Shown here in pieces: positions 54,892-64,000 of a stretch of DNA of 64,000 bases. The number at the start of each line of letters is the position of its first letter. Position 1 is the stretch's first letter. Source of the stretch: Lactuca virosa (Eukaryota > Streptophyta > Magnoliopsida > Asterales > Asteraceae); the NCBI GenBank assembly GCA_928212115.1, contig CAKMRJ010005634.1, forward strand, positions 174,652,283 to 174,716,282, read 5' to 3'. Both the position numbers and the translations under genes were made by a program. The notes under the pieces were generated by a model. It made no database searches, was not told the origin of the DNA, and saw only the letters and a list, made by a program, of their open reading frames with translations.

Positions 54892-55519
54892 ATGGCTGGA
54901 CCCCATCCCCACGGCGACCCGTACTTCCCGAACGAAGGCAATGCTGGATGGTTTGGAGAAGAGCCAGAAAATGATCACCCAATCCCCTTGGATGACCACC
55001 GTTCAGAAGGCTTTTCGGATGGCTCTGACTCCGAGCCCGAGGTTGAGAACCTACCCCCGGTGGCTCCCAATCCAAATCCTAACCCTCGTCCGGCTTTTCA
55101 AAGGCCCGACGCCTCCTTGGGTAGAATGTTTGGAGGCATGGAGCGAAGAGCAAGATCAACCTATGCCGTTTAACGGAGACCGAAGCTTCTATAACCTGAG
55201 CGAGGGAAGCTCAGCAGACAGGGTTCTGCCAATCCTGGTCCGCAGGGTTGCCCGAAACGAAATCCAGGGCAGGACAGCTCTCCATCGTATCGCAGAGGTT
55301 GATGCCAATGCAGGAATGCATACCATCCGCACCGATCACCTTGAAAATGCTCGTGAGGGATCTGAGAGAGACCACGAGGCTCTGCTGCAAGCACTAGCTG
55401 AAACTCGAACCGAAGTCATAGAGCTCCGAGTACGCCATAGGGTGTACGAAAGACACCTGCTAGATATGGAACATCAACTGGCTGAACTGAGGATTCACCA
55501 GAGGGATGACCGTCACTAG
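54892..55519 (+). pseudogene. GypI ORF0: extra ORF upstream of gag
   Basis: Starts MAGPHPHGDPYFPNEGNAGW at 54892, acidic/Pro-rich to about 55100, then a one-base shift near 55140. The other frame continues with FNGDRSFYNLSEGSSADRVL and a long helical tail (residues RTDHLENAREGSERDHEALL..., then HLLDMEHQLAELRIHQ), ending at 55519. GypH (41173-40457) has the same layout. The tail looks like a coiled coil. No relation to gag, protease or a chromodomain that I can see. Confidence 0.68.
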
Positions 55520-56054
55520 TAGGAGAGGCTTCATCTTTCCTTCCTTGTTATAAGGAATCGTTTTCCTGTCTATGCCCTATGTAGCACTTTTCTATGTAAC
55601 TACCCCAGTACCGTAAGTACTTTTAGTTAGGCCTTTATGTTGTCAAAACGTTTCTACTCCAGATATGATGTAAGACCTATTGCAAGGTCAATTTTCCCAA
55701 ACTTATTACATCATAAATATCAATGATATGGACAGTCGGCTAATTTCTGTGTCAATCTTTGTTCAAATACTTTGATCCTACTATCGTTAGAATTTTATCT
55801 GAAACTTACTCTAGTCAAATTATTGAGCTATGGTAATTTAGCTCAGGGATCACTTCCAATTCTTGTCGAAGGTTGGATAGCAATCGTCTTATAACCATTC
55901 TATGAACTTACTTCTACTCTTTACTAGGACTGCATCATAGGGATGTAGGTTAAACCCTTGAGAACTTACTCCTACTCTTTACATGAATGGTCGAAATACA
56001 TCTAGGTTCAACCATAATCACTCACGAACTCATTTTCTTTCGTATAACAGAATC
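55520..56054 (+). other. GypI spacer between ORF0 and gag
   Basis: 535 bp without an ORF of note. TTACTCCTACTCTTTACATG-like phrases occur twice (about 55910 and 55965), a short local duplication. Confidence 0.5.
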
Positions 56055-56810
56055 ATGTCGTCATCCAGAAATAGTCAGCCGAGCAACGAAACCCCTATCC
56101 TTCATATCGACGCTGCTACATTCCAAGCCGCGGTAACAGCTACAGTGGCAGCTGTCCTTGCAAACCTCAGCGCTAACAACGCAAGCAAGGCTAGCAAGGG
56201 GGTTGACAATTCCGATCGTTGTATCGATCCGGGAAGCCAACAAATGATAACAGTCACAGACTTGCAAAGCCGTAAAACCGAGAATAGGAAACGAAAGCGT
56301 CAAGCCCAAAAGGAACACAAGCGATCCCAAAGACTTGCCATACAAAAGCAACAAGTGGCAACCCCTGCCATCCCAGCACCGATCAGACCATACGAGGGAA
56401 AACTTCCAAAGTGTGACAAGTGTAGCCTCCATCATAATGGGGCTTGCCACGAAATGCAATGCTGTAATTGCCACAAAATAGGGCACCATGCTCGTAGCTG
56501 TGGAGCACCGACACGACCCATCACTCAAGTCCCTGACATCGGAGTCAACCAGGCTTGCTATGGTTGCGGTGAAATCGGACACTTTAAAAGGAATTGTTCG
56601 AAAAGGAGGAGCAACGAAAGCAACCGTGTCCACATAACTCCGACCCGACACATCACTTCCACCACCGATGCTGGTGCTAGCCAGATATGTCACCTATGCG
56701 GTGAGATAGGACACCTCGAGAAGGATTGTCCAATAACAAAGAACTCTGGCGCAGACGGGAAGATACTAAGGATCACTGCCGCAGGAGAGACTACTCCGGA
56801 CCCACGTTGA
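56055..56810 (+). pseudogene. gag: GypI gag with capsid core missing
   Basis: Open frame of 252 codons from ATG 56055 (an in-frame ATG also lies at 55983). N-terminal FQAAVTATVAAVLANLSANN matches GypH gag. After about residue 75 (QQMITVT) it jumps to a Lys/Arg-rich linker (RKTENRKRKRQAQKEHKRSQ) and the nucleocapsid. The capsid part that GypH still shows (AACTFSDRALTWWNG) is absent. The nucleocapsid has CDKCSLHHNGACHEMQC, CCNCHKIGHHARSC, CYGCGEIGHFKRNC and CHLCGEIGHLEKDC, that is, three good CCHC knuckles. A small, open, strongly basic RNA-binding protein remains. Confidence 0.8.
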
Positions 56811-57644
56811 AATACTAGGGTGTTTCATTATAATAGACTTATAAACTGTTAAACACTAGTGCAACTCGAGTCTTATCTTTTGCGAGATCCCGCCAGTTAA
56901 GGGACTCTCGTGCTGCGTATACTTTCTTTTTGTAGTATACCTTATACGCAGCAGTAGTCTTGTAGTAAACCAAAGTACTGAAACTCTGTTAAAAGTTGCA
57001 CTGTTGTGTTATGTCTGTAATGCCTTTATGATCTAGTCTAATGCCTCTTATTCCGAGCAGTCCGACATTTTCATATAACTTGAGCAAATTCGACCCTCAC
57101 AATACCAGTTTCATGCGTAAATTCTTTTCTCCGAAATCGCCTTTCTAGCAAAGCCGTCATTCCAGAACTCCGAGGTACTCATGCAGAGAGTACCTTATGT
57201 TTCGTATCCTTCCCGAAGACACCTCAGCAAAACTCCCCAGAGTACCACTCGTATAGTACGTCAAGTTCAACCCGAAGACACATACAGTTGATTTGTCGTT
57301 GGAGAAGGTATACGCAAGGGTGGTATATAATCAAGGTTCTACAGGCTTAGAATTGATGGTTCCGCTTTAACTTCTTTTCCTTGTTTAGATGTGAGCTTAA
57401 AGAAGAATCATTTATTCGACTGCCTTTTCAGTTTTAATTATATACGACTCGTATACACGAAGCTGTGATTGATGAACCAAATATGACTTCTGATATGAAC
57501 TTGTAGGACGAAGACTGCCCAAGACTACGAGTGATCGTGCTGCCATGCAGATAAACTTAGAATCCAATCAAATGCCTTCTCGCCGATGCGAGGACAAGAG
57601 ATACAGATAGAACAGAAGTACCTACTCTATTCCCTACTTCATGA
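56811..57644 (+). pseudogene. GypI protease region, rearranged
   Basis: Where protease is expected, no D-S-G frame can be read. 57350-57470 resembles LTR/leader sequence (TTCCTTGTTTAGATGTGAGC, TATACGACTCGTATACAC). Probably a patchwork of deletions and template switches. Confidence 0.45.
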
Positions 57645-58980
57645 GTGATCGTACTTTCTCTTGGATCTTCCCGATATCCTTCCAGAAGAACTCCCAGAAT
57701 TTACCTTCACAACGTCAAAGTCGACATCGAAATCAAATTAGTTGCAGGGGCTACCCCTATAACCGAACTGCCCTATAGTCTAGCACTTATAGAGTTACAA
57801 GGACTGTCCAGTCAACTTAATGAACTGCTCAGAAATAGCTTCGTAGGACCAAAATTCTCACCCTGGGGAACTCCAGTCTGGTTCGTCAAGAAGAAAGACG
57901 GATTAGTTAGTATGTGCATCGACTAATGGAGACCTCGACAAGATTTCCATTAGGGATCGTTACCCTCTGCCTCGCATGGATGGATTGTTTGACTAACTGC
58001 AAGGAACGGATTACCTTTCGAAGATGGATCTGAGATCCGAGTATCGCCAGTTACGAGTGTCAGAGAAGGATGTCCCGAGGACGGCCTTCCGAACTCGATA
58101 CGGACGCTACGAGTCCGTAGTGATACCTCTCGGATAAGACCAATGCGCCCGTAGTATTCATGAACTTAATGAATAGGGTATGCCGTCCTTACTTGGATCA
58201 GTTCGTCATTGTCCTTATAAATGACCTACTTATCTACTCTCGTAGTAAGAAAGAGCATAGAAAGCATCTACGACAAACCGTGGAAACATTATGATCAGAG
58301 AAGCTCTACGCGAAGTTCTCTAAATGCGAGTTTTAGATTCGAAGAGTCGAATGCCTAAGGCACACTGTTAGTGAAGTGGGAATTCATGTGGACCCTTCCA
58401 AAATCAAAACCATTGAGAGCTGGTCAGCACCAAAGACGCCTACGGAAATTTGCCAATTTCTAGGTCTCGCTGACCACTTTCGTAGGTTCGTTCAGAACTT
58501 CTCTCGAATTACGAAACCTCTTACGACTTTGACCCAGAAGGGAGTGGCCTTTGATTGGGAAGAGAAGCAAGAGAAAGAAATCTTTGGAATTCCAGGAGGG
58601 GACCACGTCCCTTTGAAAGTCTCACCCTGGAAAGGCTTGATACGCTTCGGAAAGCGTGGAAAGCTAAATCCAAGGTACATAGAGCCTTTCGAGATTCTTG
58701 CTAGAATCGGCTCTGTAACCTATAAATTCAACCTACCCGCGAACTTAACAACGTACATCCTACTTCCCACTCCTCGAACTCGAAAAAGTACCTTCCATCA
58801 GGACTCTTGTAATCCCACTCGATTCGTGGAAGAACCCGTAGAGATCATGAACCGTGAGGTCAAACAAACGAAGCAAAGCCGCCTCCCAATAGTTAAGGTT
58901 CGCTTGATCGCCAAGCGAGGACCGGAATTCACTTGAGAGTGCGAGGATCAAATGAAGTTGAAATATCCTCATCTATTCGT
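57645..58980 (+). pseudogene. pol: GypI pol with RNase H and integrase core deleted
   Basis: RT start at 57700-57925 (FSPWGTPVWFVKKKDG, then MCID and a stop). The RT core then runs in mixed frames to about 58360, with the F-I-D-D area near 58215 altered. From 58376 a frame is open: HVDPSKIKTIESWSAPKTPT and FDWEEKQEK match GypH up to about 58575. It then jumps to the integrase C-terminus (LKVSPWKGLIRFGKRGKLNP). About 1.5 kb is missing relative to GypH (between about 37560 and 36010). The tail (IVKVRLIAKRGPEFT) is the chromodomain-like end, stop at 58934-58936. Confidence 0.85.
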
Positions 58981-59033
58981 TTAGTTAGTTGTAACTACTT
59001 TATTTGCTTAAACTCTAATTTCGGGACGAAATT

Positions 59034-59052
59034 CCCTCTAACGGGGGGATGA
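59034..59052 (+). other. GypI polypurine tract
   Basis: AACGGGGGGATGA immediately before the 3' LTR, preceded by AATTTCGGGACGAAATTCC as in GypE and GypH. Confidence 0.85.
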
Positions 59053-60133
59053 TGTGACAACCCGAAATTTCCATTCGTACAAACCCTTCAGTCAAGCACT
59101 TCAAATAAAAGTCAAATACTTTTCTGCTAATTTTATCCGGTTTAAAGTCCGTTTGAGTGTTTTTAATATTTGTTCTTCAAAAAAACGAATAAAATGAAGT
59201 ATATTCTAGGACTATGGGGCATCAACGAATCAACCAACACCTTGGTTACGTGTTCACGACCAAACAAATGGGGTTTGGGCCGTGAACTCCTTCTGGCTGT
59301 AAACACATGCATATAGCATGTGTTTTCTCCCCATTTCTCTCATTGTTCACTTCCTAGCTCAAGAACTCCCACTTTCTCTCTCAAGTATCATAACCTCTAT
59401 CTTCCAATCTTCCAAAAACGTAAGTGTTTCTTCACTTGATTTGTTGTTATAACCTCTCATCTAGTAGTTATACATCATTTCATCCATGAAATCTTCACTT
59501 TTTCTTAGATCTTCAAGTGTTCTTCAAAACACCAAGAACACACACTAGTGTTCTTGGGCCTTAAACCCTCTTGCAAGCTTCCTATAAGTAAGTACACCCC
59601 TCTTAACTAGTTATGTGCTTAGATTACTTGCTAAACCCTTGAAAAACACCAAGAAACCCACTAGGACCGTAAACTCCCAGGAGTTATGTGCTTAGATTAC
59701 TTGCTAAGAACCTTAAATCACGAAATGGTAGGAATTCCCAGGAGTTTACGGCCGTAAACCCACTAGGACCGTAAACCCTAGGCCGTAAACTCCATAAGAG
59801 TTGGTCCTTGGGCCGTAAACTCTAAAGGGTGGTGAAATTGTGCCCCTATTGCTTCCTAAGGCATGGACTTGATCATAGGACACTTAACCTTGACTTGTAG
59901 ATCCCTGAAGCACAACATGGTACTAATTACCATGAGTTTACGGCTGTAAACTCATGGGGAAGTGACCATTGGCCGTAAACTCATGTGGTGCTACCATATG
60001 GGCAGTAAACTCCAATGTGAGGCCATACTATCTTTAGATGCAACCCTTAGGTACTTCTAACACTTGAAGCAAGGTGTTTTCCATGTTTTAGAGTGTTTAT
60101 ACTTGCTTAATTGGTGTTATAATCACTAATTAG

Positions 60134-60135
<2 letters not shown>

Positions 60136-60210
<75 letters not shown>

Positions 60211-60212
60211 TA
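60136..60212. repeat. AT microsatellite in GypI 3' LTR
   Basis: Around 33-35 AT units, at the same site as 52190-52310. Confidence 0.97.
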
Positions 60213-61230
60213 TCTTTATATGCTAAATAGGATCATTGTGTGTGTTCAAGCCTTCACTTGACACCTAGCACCGGGTCCAACACTTCCATCCAAACCACTC
60301 ACTACAGGTGAGTTCATACCCCTTAATTAACCTTTTAAATGTTTTTAAATGCTTTTATGGGGGGGGGGGGGATACAATTTGAATCATGATACTTATTATA
60401 TCAATCACATGTGATTAATAACTATCAAACTATGGATTTACTACACTTTTAGCTGTTTTACCAAGCAAACTACTTCAAAATGATTTCTCGAACGCTTTTA
60501 CACGTTAAACTCTTTATCAAACTTGTTTTCTATACTACACCTTTCCTTTCAAATTATGTTATAACTATGTTTCAAACAAAGGTTTTCATGTACTTCAAAC
60601 TATGTTCCAAATAAGGGATTTCTTATACTTTAAACCGTTTATATCAAACAAACTGCTTTTAAATCGTTTTATAAATTGACATCAAGTCATCAAGTCTTAT
60701 TATTAAACTATTCAAATGTTTTACAAAACTTCTTTTAAACCTTTATATTGTAAAATGCATGCCTATATATGTATAGTTATATAAGTAATGTTTAAAGGAC
60801 TTAGGACTTCTAACTCGCTTTAGTTCCTTTTCCTTGTTTGGATGTGGCCTTAGGGTGTCGGTTATTTGTCCGAATGTCGTCTAACTATTAGTTATATATT
60901 ATGTATACATATATAGACATAAAAGTTCTATCAGTCAGTTCAGTACCTTTAAGTAGCAAAGGCATACTTTCATTCATTCATATACATACATTACTAGTAA
61001 CTATAATAGGTATAGTTTAGGAGATACTATTTACTATTCCTAGTACAAGGAATCACACAAGAGTCAGTTCATTCATGAGTCTACACAAACATTTGAATAC
61101 TATAAATAGAATGTCACCATACTACATATGACACCGGAGGGTCATCAGTTATTCAGCCATCAATCAGCATGGTTACATACGAGTTCACATTCAAACCTTT
61201 AATTAACCAATTAAGAATTAAAGGCCAAAT

Positions 61231-61520
61231 AGACTTTTCGAGGCGTATCGTCCATTTGATTCCACCTGGAGTCTGCATTTCATTTCTTATACTTTTCGAG
61301 GCGTATCGTCCATTTTATACCACCTGGAGTCTGCACTTCATTTCTTAGACTTTTCGAGGCGTATCATCCATTTGATACCACCTGGAGTCTACACTTCATT
61401 TCTTAGACTTTTCGAGGTGTATCGTCCATTTGATACCACCTGGAGTCTGCATTTCATTTCTTAGACTTTCCTAGGCGTATTGTTCATTTATACCACCTGG
61501 AGTCTACATTTTTACCGCGT
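61231..61520. repeat. 58-bp tandem repeat, five copies, GypI 3' LTR
   Basis: Starts at 61231, 61289, 61347, 61405 and 61463, the same period and copy number as in the 5' LTR. Confidence 0.95.
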
Positions 61521-62134
61521 CGTGTTTATCCTACACAAATGGATATGATTTCAAGGATTATACAATTTTCCCTATTACTTTTATCTTGTGACACATTCAC
61601 ATAAACAATGAGGTAGACTATATTTTGATAATAATAGTTATTCAGGGGAAAAACCTTCATTTTTACAGAGGTTCAAACCTTCAAAACACTCGGGTCTTGG
61701 TAGAAGACTACTTTTTATACTAGTAGGAAATATGAGATTTTCTAGGGTTTTTCATACTTATACAAACTTTTTCATCAAACATGTACAAGTCTTTCCTTTA
61801 CAGTTTTACAAATCAATGACACTAAAATACTTATGAATTCACCAGCTTAAATGCTGATCTACGCTTTCAAAATAACTTGTATTCTCAGGTCACCAGTAGA
61901 CAGGTACGATGACCAGGTCTTGAGAAGACGGAGCAGTCAAGACTCGTCTTTTATTTTGATTTCTTATATTCATGTCTTATTCTATGAAAGAACACACATG
62001 TATTAAAATCTTACTATTGATGCAATGGATGATGTTGTTGCTTGTTTACTACTTTACACTGTCGTGATACTTTACATGACGTCCTCCGCCCCAGAACGTT
62101 TCCGCCGTTCTTGGTTTTGGGGTGTGACACATAC

Positions 62135-63507
62135 AGATCTACCGATCACTAACATAGCAACCATCCTATAACCAGGATACCGATCTAACAGATCACGAAC
62201 ATAGCAACCATCCTATGACCAGGATACCGATCTAACCGATCACTAACATAACAACCATCGTATAAATAGTATACAAATCATAAGGGCCGACCTTGGTGCC
62301 TTAGACCCTGTTGATATCGTGAGATGAACTCACCTCACAAATGTCGAACTGTAGTGATAAGATCAAGGTCTCGAATCCCAGCCACGAACTCCACCACATA
62401 TATTCATCAATGATTCACTTCTGTAAATTCCCAAATTACCAAAATACCCCCAGAAGTCAACTGGTCAATCCCTTGGTTAAAGTCAAAGTCAACGGTGAAG
62501 GTCAACAGTCCATGTTGACCCAACTCGTCGAGTGCAATTCACTGACTCGTCGAGTCCTTCCAGACTCGAGAAATCATGAAAACCCTAGTTGACTCGCCGA
62601 GTTTGCAGACAACTCGTCAAGTCCATGCGTGTCCAAAAGTCGGGAAAACCCTAACTGACTCGTCGAGTCGTCTCACTGACTCGCCGAGTCCACGTAGAAA
62701 CCAACAGTGGCTAATCTTCATTGGACTCGTTGAGTTAAACCTGCAACTCATTGAGTCCCTTCAGTCCATTCTCATTCTGACGTTTTTAAGCTATCCCAAA
62801 GCTCCAAAATGCAGATGTAACCTCCTAGGGCATGGTTTCCACGTAAAGTTGCAAACTTTACGTGCATGCATGGTCCTAGATGCCAAAACCAAGTTAAAGG
62901 AAAGGTTTAACCCAAAGAGAAGGGTCCAAGCTTGCTAAATCTGATAACTTTATGGCTATAAGGACTTAGAGAAGTCCATATTTGAAGTTACAACTTCAGA
63001 TCATGACCAATACCCGAAATGGTTCACATATATGCTAAAGTGGCCCTAAACTTAAGCATGGTGAGATCTAGTTAGAAGGAAGTCAAGGTAATGACTTGTT
63101 ACCTTCAACATGATGTCGAGATGAAGTAGAGTCAGATCTACAAGCTTTTCTTTGCTCCAAGCTCCTTAGACTTCAAGCCTTCTTCACAAAAACAACTTTC
63201 CAAGCTTCTTCACACACACAAATGGAGGGTATTCGAGATTAGGGTTTTCTGGACTCAAGGGGGACGGTAAGGGAGGCTGAGGGAGGCTAATGCCCCTTTA
63301 AATAGGGTGCAAAACCCCGAAAATTAGGGTTTCATTTTCCAGCTCCTACTCGTCGAGTTAGGGTCCTCCGAATCACCGAGAAGGTCCAATAATCCGCGTC
63401 GGCTAACCCGCCTCTACACGACGAGTTGGGGCAACCAACTCGTTGAGTAGGTCCATAAACATGTATATAATGTTTTAGAACTTATACCTGGGAGTCGGGG
63501 TGTTACA
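62135..63507 (-). repeat. GypG 5' LTR, part 2
   Basis: Completes the LTR begun at 50424. Has ACTCGTCGAGT words at 62520-62760 and 63350-63440, and the end GGGTGTTACA. A promoter-like phrase (minus-strand TTTGCACCCTATTTAAA) lies at about 63296-63312. Confidence 0.9.
63296..63312 (-). promoter_or_regulatory. Putative LTR core promoter (TATA type)
   Basis: Minus-strand TTTTGCACCCTATTTAAA. The same phrase is at 10836-10853 (minus) and 63867-63883 (plus) in three related LTRs, so it is well kept. Inference: TATA box CTATTTAAA of the gypsy LTR. Confidence 0.5.
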
Positions 63508-63676
63508 AACGTTTATCAAACTGGGAAGTATTCACAAGAAGAAATTAAGGTTGCGTATGAAAGTTACTTGAATGAGTCTTCTAATGGAAGTTCATCATCC
63601 AAAGAGTCGAATCCATCTGTTCGACAGTGGAAAGCTGTTCCAAAAGCGAAAGTTGATGTGAAACAAACTGAGAAGG
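63508..63676 (+). pseudogene. HostA fragment 3
   Basis: Open frame from the GypG duplication to the GypJ insertion: YQTGKYSQEEIKVAYESYLN, then a Ser-rich stretch, then VRQWKAVPKAKVDVKQTEK. It joins in frame with fragment 2 (…LERKSKV). It is the continuation of the Lys/Gln-rich spacer. The rest of HostA lies to the right of the window, beyond GypJ. Confidence 0.65.
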
Positions 63677-64000
63677 TGTAACACCCGATTCCTGGTACGC
63701 AGTTAATTCAAGCATTTCTTGTGTTTTTCCTATGGGACTCGACGAGTTGGAGGCCCAACTCGTCGAGTGGAGTCGAGATCCGCGGACAGTTTAAGTGACC
63801 TACTCGACGAGTCGGAAGACTGACTCGGCGAGTAGGTGTTGTTTGAGTAAAACCCTAAATTTGAGGGTTTGCACCCTATTTAAACACCCTATCTCAGCCT
63901 CCATCGTCCCTATCACTCCCAGAATGCTGTATATCGAAACCCTAGCCGTTCTTATTGTGTTCTTGAGCCTTGTGGTGCTACTTTTTGTGTTTGAAGCTCG
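63677..64000 (+). mobile_element. GypJ: start of another gypsy LTR
   Basis: TGTAACACCCGATTCC start after GAAGG (possible target site). ACTCGACGAGT words at 63738-63830 and the promoter phrase TTTGCACCCTATTTAAAC at 63867-63884. Plus orientation, related to GypF/GypG LTRs. The rest lies outside the window, so this may be a full element or a solo LTR. Confidence 0.8.
63867..63884 (+). promoter_or_regulatory. Putative LTR core promoter of GypJ
   Basis: TTTGCACCCTATTTAAAC, the plus-strand counterpart of the promoter phrase in the GypG LTR; transcription would start about 30 bp downstream. Confidence 0.5.

Larger units (their letters stand above)
59053..62129 (+). repeat. GypI 3' LTR
   Basis: 3077 bp, partner of 51024-54214. 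Most differences are in repeat length and one rearranged stretch near 59640-59710, where AGGAGTTATGTGCTTAGATT is duplicated. Confidence 0.93.

Overview
This window is plant nuclear DNA made almost entirely of nested LTR retrotransposons. I see no host protein-coding gene, rRNA, tRNA or CRISPR array. The elements are plant Ty1/copia and Ty3/gypsy types (chromodomain 'Tekay/Del-like' gypsy), all primed by initiator tRNA-Met (TGGTATCAGAGC). The gypsy LTRs are studded with the word ACTCGTCGAGT or with GTTCACGGCC/GGCCGTAAAC. From memory this is typical of Asteraceae, most likely lettuce (Lactuca); that is inference and needs a database match.

Labels used below: Cop1 (1-7555, minus), a copia-like element with no intact coding region. 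GypE (7556-~10050, minus), a rearranged gypsy remnant into whose LTR Cop1 inserted. A gypsy LTR fragment (10050-11046, minus). GypF (11047-~17722, plus), a gypsy element with broken gag and pol. HostA, an old element in three pieces (17723-18015, 30502-32617, 63508-63676, plus). Cop2 (18016-30501, minus), a copia element inside HostA; it carries a solo LTR (21706-23243) and a small non-coding LTR element, Nc3 (25575-29216). GypG (32618-63507, minus), inserted in HostA; its left LTR is split by GypH (33239-44388, minus) and its right LTR by GypI (51024-62129, plus). GypJ (63677 to beyond the window, plus) begins inside HostA.

The nesting is supported by target-site duplications (GTCTT for Cop2, CATAC for GypI, TTAAA for Nc3, imperfect ones for GypG, GypH and the solo LTR). 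The HostA reading frame also resumes across the Cop2 and GypG insertions. Insertion order is therefore HostA, then Cop2, GypG and GypJ, then the solo-LTR parent and Nc3 inside Cop2, and GypH and GypI inside GypG. All coding regions carry stops, frameshifts or large deletions, so no copy looks autonomous.

Three observations stand out. (1) GypF and GypG share a 68-70 bp intron-like segment at exactly the same codon between gag and protease, with a gag stop inside it; GypH has no such segment. Splicing could therefore set the Gag to Gag-Pol ratio. (2) Cop1 and Cop2 are full of hairpins. Several have the same loop (GGGATGCCG, or a loop holding the palindrome GGTTAACC) on unrelated stems, and stems at matching positions differ in sequence but still pair. 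(3) GypH and GypI share an extra ORF upstream of gag that I cannot assign to a family.
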